In this document: piece by piece, positions 37,871 to 51,904 of the stretch | Layout: each line of letters opens with the position of its first letter | Numbering within the stretch: the first letter of the stretch is position 1 | Notes under the pieces: generated by a model | Databases searched by the model: none | Seen by the model: the letters and a program-made list of their open reading frames with translations, nothing else | Told to the model about the DNA's origin: nothing | Source of the DNA: Salminus brasiliensis | Lineage: Eukaryota > Chordata > Actinopteri > Characiformes > Bryconidae | Length of the DNA stretch: 64,000 nt | Assembly (NCBI RefSeq): GCF_030463535.1 | Contig: NC_132900.1 | Span: forward strand, 25,625,456-25,689,455 | Reading direction: 5' to 3' | Made by a program: the position numbers and the translations under genes

Positions 37871-38089
37871 TATGTCCCATCCTGGTTTTATGTGTGCTTA
37901 AAAAAAAAGAAATCTTGGTGTCCTGCATCACCAATTTGGGACTCAATTTTAATTGCGTTAAACAAGAGTGCACTCTGTCATTTAGACACTGCATGTCTCT
38001 CTTTTACAGTGGTCATTTCGTCCTGTTCAGGACCTGCTTCTTGGGCCTGATGGAATCCACTCTGTAGTTTCCCCTTAGCCTGTTAACAA

Positions 38090-38830
38090 TGAAATGGGTT
38101 CATGCTCTGTGCTAATGCCTGAGCTGCCACTTGCGCCCTCATGTCAGGGTCATCAGCAGAGTGCATAACAACCCTGAGATGGAGAAATCCATTAGTTCTC
38201 GAAATTGGTACTCCTCTCGGTGTGGAGCTTTTGAGAAAGGTGATGACAACGGATGCATCGCTTTCTGGTTGGGTCATGATTTTTGAGGGCAGCATAGTGA
38301 ATGGCATCTGGCCACAACACCTGCAGTCCAAACACATAAACGTTCTCAAGCTTCTAGCAGTCTTCCTAGCTCTGAGACACTTCGTCCCTCTTCTCCGGGG
38401 CTGTCATGTCCTCATTTGATCAGAAAGCACCACAGCAGTGGCATATGTAAACTGTCAGGAAGGCAATCTTCTCCTTTGGAGCAGCGCATGCTTCAGCTTG
38501 CTGTATGCGACTCACATGCCAAGCCACATGAATGTCAGGGGCAATCCCCTGTACAGACTGGAGGCTGCCCACCCCGGGCCTCCCACTAGCGATTCTAGCC
38601 AGAGTACGAGAACAAGGGTTATCTTTCCTTCTGGTTGCTTCACTCTGGCCAGGGAACCCTTACTGGTTGTGTCAAGCCCATCACTTGGAATTGCCTCCTA
38701 AAGTGGTCACTACCATCCTGTGTGCAATGTTTCCAGCACTGCTACACCGTTTGGAGAGATACCAAACAAATGATATAGAACGCCAAATGTTCTCATAACC
38801 CCAGTTCTCTCAATCAGGAGTGAGGCATGT
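38090..38830 (+). mobile_element. DIRS-type retrotransposon fragment (RNase H region)
   Basis: A broken + frame encodes TLRWRNPLVLEIGTPLGVEL, then VMTTDASLSGW, QHLQSKHINVLKLLAVFLAL and RHFVPLLRGCHVL. After a stop near 38417-38419 the same frame continues with AVAYVNCQEG, LLLWSSACFSLLYATHMPSH. This order (TDAS, HIN.LELLAV, AY.N.QGG, LLLWA...ATH.PG) is that of the RNase H domain after reverse transcriptase in DIRS-like elements of fish. It is a dead fragment without LTR-like ends seen. The assignment to DIRS rather than another YR-type element is from memory of the family. Confidence 0.65.
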
Positions 38831-38959
38831 CACACTTACTTCCTTGCACTCCAGTGGGGAAGAGCATGCTCTCAGAATAGTGAATTTGGGAGCTACACCT
38901 ATTTTCTATAGGGGACGGGTGAACCTACTCAATATTAAGCACTAATGTTATGGTTGACC

Positions 38960-39125
38960 GGTGTATTTTGGTATGGATAGACATGGGTGGGTACGGGTAT
39001 GGATGGCTATAAATGGGAATGTGAATAAGTATGAGTATGGATAGATTTGCATGGGTCTGAAAGAGTGTGGGTATGGTGGATATAGATGGGTATGGGTATA
39101 TATGGCTATGGTTAGGCCTGTCACA
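38960..39125. repeat. Degenerate tatggatgggtatgggta minisatellite
   Basis: Runs of ggtatggatagacatgggtgggtacgggtatggatgg-type sequence with many substitutions. A second array of the same motif lies at 45370-45600. Confidence 0.7.
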
Positions 39126-39833
39126 ATAATTATGGTATCGACTACTGGCTAACATTTTGGCTTTAGGCTGAATGAGCACGGAGAGCCTACTACTGTGAAC
39201 TAACAGCAGGTATGTCAAGTTTCTTTAAAAACAATGCCAAAGGGAAGTGTGAAGACTGTGGGAAGAGTGAGGAATTCAAAATGCAGTAGAATATACTACA
39301 CACTTTTATTGACAGTTTCACAGTGCAGTCCAACCTACATACAGCAGTAATGCAGTATACTGTATACCAATGTCCATGCTTATGGCTTGCTTATTGTGTT
39401 TAAAAAAAACGGAACCAAAATCTCAAGGAAGTAAAATGTCTTCAAAATGTAATGGTTAAGATGTAACCAAAGTCATTCAGAGTGGGTTTGGTGTGAAACA
39501 CCCTGCTCTAGGGAAACTGACCCAGTCAGAATTGTTCACAGTGGCTGTGAATCGAACCGGACATCTGGAATCCACTTCTGAAAGCTCCTTCACAAAAGGT
39601 TATTACACCAAATGGTTATGAATACACTGCCTGATGAGACATGAGACACTGCTGTTTGAAAAAAGTATTTGTCCCTATCATCTACCATCTTCAACATTCC
39701 ATATAAAACTTAATAAAATTAATATTTTCCTCTTAATCATTGAATTAGGAAGGAATTTTGAAAGGTTGGTGGAATTCCTCTTTACGAAATTGACTAAGCA
39801 GCTGACTAAGGACTTGAAATCGGAGGGGAAAGG

Positions 39834-42800
39834 TCACTCTAACTGAGGGCCTTGTAACACGTGCAAAGTCAGGGTTGCATTGACAGTTAATTCCCTGTCA
39901 AACTCATCAACGAAGTGAAGTCTGAAGAGGGCTAGGTATTCACCCTGGGAACAAGGAAAACAAGAGGCAGATTTTGAGTTTAAAAAAACGTGACAACAAA
40001 ACAAACCTTATTTGCATGTTAAAAGAGTGAGAAGAGCTCACTGGGAGTTCTGCTCCAGAATGTGTCTTCAGACGAACGGAAAATGAGTCATGGAAGATCT
40101 CTGAAACAGAGAAGACAACTCATCAGCATCCTAACGCTGTTTACCTTCATTATCTTAATAAACAGGCTTTGAGCATGGCTGCTATACCAATACACATGGT
40201 GAGGATATGATGACTGCGGTACAGTTCTTACCTCCTTTAATAAGGTTGCAGATTTTAAACCCCTCACAAGGGCCCAAAGGTCCAGAAAACTCCAACCACT
40301 GTTTATTCTGGTACAGCAGGGTAAAGTGGTATCCGAAGAGTTTAGAGGTGAACACTGAAAATGAAGAAACAGAACAGAGCGCTCTCATTGTTTGGATGTT
40401 TAACAGCCAACAGCCATAGCCAGGTTTACATTTCCTCGTTTTATTCATTTCAAAATCCCACTCACTACCTAGAGCTTCCTCTGTCACACAATGCTACCAG
40501 CACTGGGAGCTTGAAGGCTAGCATGGTCTTTCCTTAAGGCACACAAAGCTCGACCACAGCTTATCAACCTGCTGCCAACACAGCACCACTGGAGTTCAAC
40601 ACGCTTGGAGGAAAACGCTAACTGCTAAATCCTTAGTCAGCTAACAGACGTTCCTGCTGCCTAGCATTGACAGGGGTAGTGGTGACTTAGCGGTTAGAGC
40701 CCCCAGGTTGTGGGGTCGATACCCAGGCTTGGCAAGTTGCCACTGTTGTCGCCTTCTCTCTCTCTGCTCCCGTATTCTCACTGTTACTGCATATTTGCTC
40801 ACTAGTGTGTATGTGTGTGTGTGTGCACACTGCACGGATGGGTTAAGAGACCATATTCCATCTGTCCAACACAAATGGTGAATATGGTTGTCTTCTCTTG
40901 TCTTGTCAGAGTCAACATTTAAAAGGCTGTTTCACTTTAAAGCTGGCTTGCTCAAAAGCGTCTCAGACCCGGGAATCTGTAAAGCTAAATGTGACAACAT
41001 TTGTTGTGAAAAGTGCTATTTAAGTAAATCTGAAAGAAATGCTCATTTCCGCCCCAATAGGATTTTAGTAGCACGTTAGCACTAAGCTAATGACAATGCA
41101 CTTGACATTTTGTTTGACTGTACTACATTTTTGTCTGTAGACATTTTACAGTAAAGACAACTGACTGAAACCTGACTGAAATCTGATCACCACTGCTTAA
41201 ATTCACAGCTAGTGATCATCTACAACCCCTAGAACAGATCTCTAACAGGCCGACCACGGTCCGTGTTCGGACCCAGATGCCGTCATCTCCAGACCTAGGG
41301 TGAGATGGACTTAAATAGTTGTCGAGACCAGCCGAGTCCACTGCTGACTGGCTAGAAATGGGGTTCTGTGGTCTGGTGTTTTTGTTTGAGGGCAGAATAA
41401 AAACCATAAAAAATTTAAAAAAAGGGATTTATTTTATATGGGATATATTATATTATAAGAATGGAGTTGGAAAAACTGTGGTCAAATGGTCAGCACAGGC
41501 ATAAACAGGATAATGAGTGTCACAGACATGAGCGTTAGGCAAAAGCAAAACGGATGCGTGACAATAATAAAAATAGATGGATGGATGTGGTTGGTTTACA
41601 ATCAACTGGTTTCATGCGGTGACTTATGACTAAGTTTTAGAAGAAAGGACGCAGAATCAAGCTACACTGCAAGTTTGAGTAAGACTATAATATTAATTAC
41701 TAATAATTTTAGGATATATATTATGACATGATATTATAAATATATATAATGTGTAATCAATTATAAATGTGCAAGAATAAAAAATGAATAAACTAATTTA
41801 ATTGCATCTATTATTTTTATATGATGAAAAAGAATTGGTTACTCTGGTCTCGGTTATGTTGGTCTTGGACTTGGCTCGGACTCAGTGTGTCCCATCTTGG
41901 TCTTTACTACAACACTACTCCATTTTTTTATTCTCACAGCCAGTTCCTAATCAGTGTGTCTCGTGTGTTCTGTGACGATTAATAAAAGCAGTGATGTCAA
42001 GCAGAAACATTTATTTTAAGTATTTGTTACTTACAATTTGTCCAGTTTAGTGTGTAAACAGACCATAAATACTAGTTGAAATATATTGAATAATGTAACA
42101 ATTGACATTCACTTTTTGGCTACATAAAATGTTGATTACAACTACTAGGGTACTTCAGTTAACAAGATCTGGCACATAATGCAAGTTAGACGTTATGTCA
42201 TTCTGTACCTTGGCTTTTGGTCCTTTATTTTTACCCATTTTCTCCCCACATTTGGAGCACAAATTACCCAACCCATACATACCCCCTCCTTCACATGTAA
42301 TGCCCCCGACACAAGGTAAGGGGAAGGTGAGGACAGACACACACAGTCGCCTCTTCTTCCCAACTGCAGCGGTTGCAACATCACCGGGCATCCAACGCGC
42401 ACTGAGAAAAGCGCCGTGTACCCCACTCCGATGCATTAGCCCGCCTTGCACTAGGGTGTCACTAAGTGCCATCTACCTACCCTACCTACACTCAGGGCCC
42501 TGGCTGCCGATGGCTAGCAGCATAACCGGGATTTGACCCAGCAATCCTCTGGTCATAGTGACAGAGTAACATATTGTCATGGCAATGTTGGTCTTCCAAT
42601 GATTTCTTTAAACTGACAGTAATGCCTTACTTGTAATCACTGTGTAGTTAATGTTCAATGTGGAGATCCCAAAATAACAGGGTAAGATGCTCGCTGAGGC
42701 GTAATACAGGGGTCCTGGTAAAAGGAAAAAAGGACATATCAATTAAATGATATCATTAAATATTATATATAGAAGCAAAACATGTTCTTCTAAATGAATC

Positions 42801-43044
42801 GATGAAAGACAGTAAGACAGTAAGACGGCGTCTGCCTTCAGTGTTTCTACAATAACAGGAGGCAGGTAGCTCCAGGTAAAACACACATATCTGTGTCCAG
42901 AATTTACATACCTTCATATTCATACCAGAGGCTTCCTGTTTCCGAAGAGCACAACAGCCGTTTCTCTGCTAAACTCCACGCCGTGCAGAACATCACCACG
43001 ACCAGAGCCACTTTGAGAGAAGGCAACGTACACGGCAGCACCAT
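39834..43044 (-). CDS. ly96: Lymphocyte antigen 96 (MD-2), TLR4 co-receptor-like
   Basis: In mammals MD-2 is a secreted lipid-binding ML-domain protein that binds LPS and pairs with TLR4. Five exons can be chained on the minus strand: 43044-42912, 42714-42631, 40354-40232, 40100-40042 and 39944-39834. The donors are gtatgt, gtaagg, gtaaga and gtgagc; every acceptor ends in cag; the phases are 1, 1, 1, 0. The total is 510 nt, 169 residues (human MD-2 has 160). Residues 1-26 look like a signal peptide (core VALVVVMFCTAW, likely cleavage after SLA). Family-like stretches are ASILPCYFGI with LNINYTVIT, GPCEGFKICNLIKGE, and GEYLALFRLHF near the C-terminus. Mature cysteines are C32, C57, C102 and C108. 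N67-Y-T and N155-A-T are glycosylation sequons. The position between jph1 and tmem70, on the same strand as tmem70, matches human LY96. Expression and LPS function are not shown. Confidence 0.87.
40673..40885 (+). mobile_element. tRNA-derived SINE, degraded copy in ly96 intron 2
   Basis: ggggtagtggtgacttagcggttagagc, ggggtcgatacccaggcttggcaag, then a gt-rich part and acggatgggttaag with a tail like that of the 43450-43691 copy. Confidence 0.75.
42205..42580 (-). mobile_element. SINE-like repeat in ly96 intron 2
   Basis: Read on the minus strand it contains gaggattgctgggtcaaatcccggttatgctgc (B-box-like ggtcaaatccc), agccatcggcagccagggccctgag, gtagatggcactt and a 3' part ggggcattacatgtgaaggaggggg, then ttgggtaatttgtgctccaaatgtggggagaaaatgggt. 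This is the layout of a SINE widespread in otophysan fish, recognised from memory. The long open frames through it are artefacts. Confidence 0.65.
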
Positions 43045-44710
43045 GGCCTGATGTTCACTCTGCTCCAGGCTGGGGACACACTGACATCATTATCTGCACT
43101 GCAAATGTCACCTTTCTCCTCTGTACAATTTGGAGGAAACATTAAATACAGAAACATTGTTCAAAAAGAAGGAAGTCTTAGGCCGGGTCACATTACAGAA
43201 GTGCGATTTTCAGGCTGACGAATGCAGCACGCTTTTTTCACTTCCCAAGGAAATTACAGTTCTCATGCTGGTGATTAGAGAGCTCTGGAAATCAACCCCA
43301 AATCAAACTTTGGCTTATTTAAACCTCATTAAAGGACCCATACCCTACTTTTTTTATTTCAGAAATCTGGTTCCACTTATTAACACTGTGAACCATCCTA
43401 ACTGGGTAAGTTTATATTATGTAAATGACCTCTATTGAGATACAGATTGGTTGCCCTGTAAATAAAAATACACCCATGTTCACCATTTGTGTTGGACACA
43501 GATGGAATTTGACATCCGCCTTTAACCCATCCGTGCAGTGAACACACATACATACACACTAGTGAGCAAACACGCACAGTGGACAGTGACCACACGTCCC
43601 TGATCAGTGAGGGTTAAGGGCCTTGCTTGAGGGCCCAACAGTGGCTGCTTGCCGAGCCTGGGTGCTCTAACCACTGAGCCACCACTGCCCCTGAGTATTG
43701 TGCCTACTCAGTCTACAGCAGTCCAGGCTAAAATACTTCTTCTGACAGCTCTGTGAATGGGTGGGGCTAATCTGCTATAGACTGAATATGTGAAATGGGG
43801 TGTGTAGGACCCATAAAAAGAGTATAAGACCCCTAAAAGTACCATGACTCACTTTCCCGTTGAAGTGACGTTTGGAAACTTCTTATACAAAGAATATCAG
43901 CCCAACCAGTAATGTCCAAGTTTGTTTTTAGTCACTGCAGTTTATGTATGGAAGAGCAGTCATGTAGCTTTTACTTCTTTTTGAGTTTGGGAAAACCGGC
44001 GAAAACTGTCGGAATAGTGGAGCATGTCTAAAAAACTCCATGCAAAGACTTTCCAGAACAGGACTCCACAAAAGACAAGTGAAACCAGCCCATATTAACT
44101 ATCTGTCTGAACTTCTGTTTTGTACTTTACTTAGCAAGCTTTTGTGAATCGAACGGATATGCGAGTACTCTCCAGCTGCTCTACTGCTGTGGATACTAAG
44201 TACTCAACTTTGTACACTGAGTGTAGAACCTAGCATACCTTTTTATGGTGGAACGTAATACAAATTCTGTTTCTCTAAAGAATTTAATCTAGTTTTGCAC
44301 CGATACCGTATCAGTATCGGTGCTGATACTGGAAATTACATACAGTATCAGTATCGGAGGTAGAGAGCACCAATACCATAAAGCCTACTTTTTTTCATAG
44401 AACATTTTTGTTTGCAAACTTTATGAAACCAAATGTTCAGACAACCAGTATAAGCCAGTCATAAACGGTTATTACTACTAAACAGACATTTAGTAGAACT
44501 TTTAGCAGCTTTTGACATTGAGACGTGTACTTGAATGTGAAACTGCTGTATATGCACTTTTTGTTTCTAAGCTGCTATTTTATTATATCTTACTTCGGAT
44601 AAGATCTAAAAAGTACAACCTATGAAAAAAGGTTTTGTAGAGGACTTATAGCTATCTTTCGAGGATTTAAGTCAGACTTGGTATCTGTACTCAGTATTGG
44701 AAATATCAAA
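43045..44710. other. Intergenic region between ly96 and tmem70
   Basis: It contains a minus-strand SINE (43452-43691) set inside a dispersed ttaaaggacccata-type repeat (about 43330-43860), and a palindromic taccgtatcagtatcggtgctgatactgg stretch near 44305-44360. No gene is seen. The ly96 promoter should lie just right of 43044, but I recognise no clear element. Confidence 0.6.
43452..43691 (-). mobile_element. tRNA-derived SINE, minus orientation
   Basis: The reverse complement reads ggggcagtggtggctcagtggttagagcacccaggctcggcaag, then ctgttgggccctcaagcaaggcc, a gt-rich section, ggatgggttaaaggcgga and a tail with aacacaaatggtgaacatggg. It is the same family as the copies at 9113, 29132 and 40673. 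The B-box region is partly deleted. Confidence 0.8.
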
Positions 44711-44881
44711 GCCAAACAATCAACAGAGATTTATTTACAAAATGCATCAAATAATTTACACCTTTACTAATGCACTGGCTGATAGCATTCAGCCTACACG
44801 GAAAATATGGAACAGGCACAACACGCCCTTTTAAAAAGTGAACATGAAATGATACAGAGATCACAACCATCCACATAACAA

Positions 44882-46642
44882 TTAATGTTTTTTTGGCTTT
44901 TCTAAATCAGCGAACGAAAATGGCTGGTCATAACCCATCAGGTGGTTGTAGTCTTGCGGCACATTAAAAAGTGAGGGGTCAACCAGCATCGGGTGCTTTC
45001 CAGCATAAAAGGTGGTGAACATTCTGCTCATGTCCGGGAGTGTTACTTCACTCTGGTAAAACGTGGTCTTCTTCTCCATCAGAAATACGTTGTAGGTGAA
45101 GGCCGTGTACGTGTCAGTGTCTTTGTTGTGGTACAGGCGCAACACGTATTTCTTGGAGATCATGTGGAGGAGCACCGGAGTCAGAAAGGTGAAGCCCCCG
45201 AAGATGCTGCAGAGTGCCACCTTCAAACCAATGCTGCTCACGGCCAAGCCTGTCTTCATCAGGATCTGGGGCAACACGCACAGGCTGATTATGCTGGTGG
45301 TGTAGGAGAAAGACTTTACCGCTGCAAGGAAATACAAGTGGATTAAAAATATTTAAATGCCAACAACACAGAAGAACAATATTGGTATGGATATGGATGG
45401 ATATAGATGGGTATGGGTATGTACAAGCATGGTTATGGACAGATATGGGGAAATATGGGTAAGGACTGACATGAATGGGTACGGGTATGGATGAGTGTGG
45501 GTGGTATAGAGGTTATGGCTATGGAGGACTATGGAGGTTATTGGTGTATACGGGAAAAGATCAGTGCTGCTATACATGGACACAGATGGGTACGGTTGGG
45601 TATTATTTCTTTATAGCAAGAAAAGCATTTTTCTGTGCATAACTTCTATGCAAACTCTGGCGATTTCATTCAATATCTGTAATATTTCTACAATGTCTTT
45701 TATTCAATGCCAAATATGCTTTAAAAATGTGGATGGAAATCCAGCTAGTGAGTGTTCGTTGGACACACTATTACTATGTGCTGTCTATATTTCTACATAT
45801 AACAGCAGCAATCTGCCTGGCAAAGTCATCAAAATGTTGATATAGGTCAACTGATTCGGTCACTTGAATTCGGAATGCCTTGCTTCATCTAAACAAACAC
45901 AGAATTGCCCAAGCTTGGTCAGGATTATCAGTCAAAAACATTGTGATGATAAATCCTAATAGGGATGTGTTGAGAATAAAGGTATGAGTATTAGAGTGCA
46001 ATACCAAATACAGATTTATTCAGTTTGCCTGTGTAGATCAGGACATCTCCAGAGTTGACCGGCTGGGTGGAAAAGCACCGTCCATAGGTATACGGCTGAA
46101 CCTGTCGAGTAAAGAACAGACACTGAGAGGTAAAACTTGGCAACAGAGAAGACACCATCTATTTTTAAGACGTTCATTCTGTATAAAAGGCCAATATTAA
46201 GACCAGAACAGAAGCCTGGACTGTCAGTTCAAGGTGACCATGAACTTCTTGAACTACATTACAGGAGTTACCCCAGCAGACACCTTCTTATCCAGGGTTT
46301 CTTCTCAAACTGGAAGCTTGGCCATCCCTTTGCTGAAATAATATCCTCTAGTTTTCTACCATGGCTTTACAATAGATGTTGAAACGTGACTGTGAGGAGC
46401 AATTGATTGCATTCAGCCACTCTAATGTTTACCTTATTGGGTTCAGCCTTCGAATACGTCCACCGACCAGGATGAAGTGCATGATCTCTGTTCAGGGGTA
46501 AAGCACCGGTGAGAGGAGATGCGCTATCATTTCTCTGTGCTTTGTTAAGCAGATGAAGACTTCTGCAGTGGATGGACCTTAGAATATGCTGTGGCTTCCT
46601 CGAAATGTACCTCAACCCGGGTAAAACACTGATCAGATACAT
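44882..46642 (-). CDS. tmem70: Transmembrane protein 70, mitochondrial assembly factor
   Basis: TMEM70 is an inner-membrane protein needed for assembly of ATP synthase (c-ring) and complex I. Three minus-strand exons fit: 46642-46433 (donor aag|gtaaac), 46101-46005 (acceptor cgacag, donor g|gtattg) and 45321-44882 (acceptor ccttgcag, stop TAA). The total is 747 nt, 248 residues (human 260). The start is ATG at 46642 (MYLISVLPGLRYISRK), giving a basic, acid-poor N-terminus typical of a mitochondrial presequence. An upstream in-frame ggggag stretch begins with TTG, not ATG. The family core is present: GDVLIYTGKLNKSVF, VKSFSYTTSI, two hydrophobic helices (around SIISLCVLP and CSIFGGFTFLTPVLLHM), then KKYVLRLYHNKDTDTYTA and the C-terminal matrix part with YNHLMGYDQPFSF. 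It sits head-to-head with eloc, as in human. An AATAAA signal on the minus strand is at 44735-44730. Confidence 0.95.
45370..45600. repeat. Degenerate tatggatgggtatgggta minisatellite in tmem70 intron 2
   Basis: Runs of tggatatggatggatatagatgggtatgggtatg. It is the same motif family as 38960-39125. Long open frames on the minus strand here come from the repeat. Confidence 0.75.
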
Positions 46643-47090
46643 TTTTAATAGGCTGTTCTCCCCCAACTAGCTATAACCCTGATAACGCGAGCTCATGAGC
46701 CACCATGTGAATCCGGAGCCCCGCAGTGTCAAACCCATCCACCTTGGTTAGAAAGCACGCCGCCATCCGTTTGGAGGATAAGAGGAAAGATAAAGGTTTA
46801 ATAGTAAAACAACACACATTCTCGCAGTGGTAAAAAAAAAAAAATCTAAACAGCTTAAAATATCAATAAAATTATTTATTCTCGTCTTGACGCGCCCAGC
46901 ATTGCAATAGCTAATAAATATATAAATATCTAATATTTTGCTCCCGCCGCTGAGGACTTTTAATTTGAAGGGCTTTCAGCAGCGGTGATTGTGCTCAGTC
47001 CGCTCCTGTTTCAGTTTGGGTAGCTAACGCTATTTTATGAGCAGCGGCCGTTTGTCGTCTAACAACAAACCGAATAAAAGAGAAGGACAG
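46643..47090. promoter_or_regulatory. Head-to-head promoter of tmem70 and eloc
   Basis: Only about 450 bp separate the tmem70 start codon from the end of the first, non-coding eloc exon (donor ggacag|gtaaat at 47090/47091). On the minus strand gatggcggc (complement of 46759-46767) matches the YY1 core common in promoters of mitochondrial-protein genes. No TATA box is placed convincingly. Transcription start sites are inferred, not seen. Confidence 0.6.
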
Positions 47091-47461
47091 GTAAATATAA
47101 AGCTTGTAAATCATAACAGTGTCATCTAAGGTTTTTCCTCAGTCTAATGACACGATTTCTGAGTGTTTTCTTGTAAAGCTAGCCGTTATTTTAGCGAGTA
47201 TCTATTAGCTATCTAGCACTTGCTAGCATTATGAGGCTAACGGTAGCTAGCTAGCGCGTTAGACAGCAAGTTTTTAATGGTAAAATTATGATAACATTGT
47301 TATTTTTAGTAACATAAAAACGTCCGATGGCTTTATGGGCAGCACCTGTTCGTTTAACACGCAATGCTAGCTAGCTATTTTACTAGCACCACCTAGCTTT
47401 CCTAACGTGTTTAACCATTGCTAATTTTGTCTGCGTTTTAGATAAACAGGAGCTAGCAGAA

Positions 47462-50588
<3,127 letters not shown>

Positions 50589-51499
50589 ACACATTCCTGC
50601 GTAGTGCATGCATGTACATACAGAGTACACACACAGTCTCTCAAATCTATTTATTTTGCTTCCCTACGTTGCTGAATTTGCGTTAACGAAAGAGACAAGA
50701 AAAATTAGTATTTGGTACATGCTCCCTTTCTTTTTTTCTTTCTTTCTTTCTTTTCTATCTTACTACTTACCACAATATATAAACTGTGTTTTTTTTTTTG
50801 TTTTTTGTTTTTTTTTGTTCCTTCAGTGTTGGTTTTTACACAGTTCAGAATACATAATATCAAATGCCATTAAGAGATCAGTCCATTGTTTTTTTTTTGT
50901 TTTTTTTTTATGCATGTGCTCTGTAACAACCTCATATTAAAGACTTCCTCACATAAATGCTCCCTGACATGTTAGCTGTTTGTTTTTGCTTTTTCTTAAA
51001 ATTCACTACTCAAGAAATGTCAACAGGATGTAATGATAAAGACAAATAGCATTCAGTCTCCTCCAGCTAGTACGGATAATGCACATAGACGTTCACTGAT
51101 TGATGTATAAAAGTAGTAGTAGGTCTGTATAGGCAGTGCAATATTAGTCATGGAGTTAGGTATTGTTACAGTTATAGTATTTTGCAGGTGGTGGTCATCA
51201 TGGTTACTGACGTAGGCCTATGCCTCCAATTAAACTAATACAGATTTAATACACATATTGTAATTAATCAGTCCCTAGATGGTCTGATGTACGTAAGATT
51301 CCGTTGGGAAACATCAATTATTTCTATATCTTTCGAAATCGAAAAGATGTAGTCTGATTTGTAGTCCATTCGTGCAACTACATGTCCATTAGGGCAACCC
51401 CGGAGTCGTCTGGACAAATGAGATGCCACCGTCTCATCCGGGTATTGAGGCTGCACAACAGCTAGCTAGCTTATTAATGTGATTTAATCCTCTGCTTTA

Positions 51500-51904
51500 T
51501 TGCGTCTTTAGCTTCTCTAAAAACGGCGCACGTTTGATTTTTATCGTTATAAAAAACAGAACATATCGATACGAGACTGGAGAAATCGCTACAGACGATG
51601 TAGTAGTAGTTGTTCGTTCGGGAAACTTCGCTGAGCAAGCTAACGCTAGGTAAGCCGTCGCGCGGGCGTTTATGGGAGATGTAGTTTTACTAAGCGATGC
51701 GTAGCGAAATAGCTGAAAACGTTTTTTTATATATATTTTTTGCAGAGCAACATATCCTAAACCGACGATTAAACATTTGATGTCGCATCATAAAACCACA
51801 AATCCACAGAATAACGTTAAAGCGCAGTTGAGAAAAAGTCCATGAGGAATTCGCAGAATGTGACGTCACGCGTCCACTCGCCCGTCCAGTTCGGGGGGTC
51901 CAAC
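51500..51904 (+). promoter_or_regulatory. Putative ube2w promoter with CRE
   Basis: A perfect cAMP-response element, tgacgtca, lies at 51861-51868, 37 bp before the ube2w ATG, in a stretch with more CpG than its surroundings (cacgcgtccactcgcccg). The start-codon context caacatggcgtcc also fits the YY1 core aacatggcg. The transcription start is not determined. Confidence 0.5.

Larger units (their letters stand above)
36690..40305. repeat. Two diverged direct copies of a block of about 1.1 kb
   Basis: 36690-37870 and 39250-40305 share landmarks in the same order: cagtccaacctacatacag with gtatactgtatac, cattacacca with gaatacactgcctg, ttgaattaggaaggaattttgaaaggt, gggttgcattgacag, and then the ly96 exon 5-4-3 sequence. 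Indels of tens to hundreds of bases separate them. The block runs from the presumed ly96 3' UTR to the middle of exon 3. Confidence 0.8.

Noticed and set aside
38083-38349. Minus-strand open frame over the DIRS fragment
   Set aside because: The + strand carries the recognisable RNase H-like sequence, so this is its shadow.
42155-42536. Overlapping open frames on both strands near 42.2-42.5 kb
   Set aside because: They lie within a SINE-like repeat in ly96 intron 2.
46643-46666. In-frame extension of tmem70 upstream of the chosen start
   Set aside because: The extension begins with TTG (not ATG). The ATG at 46642 gives a proper mitochondrial presequence.
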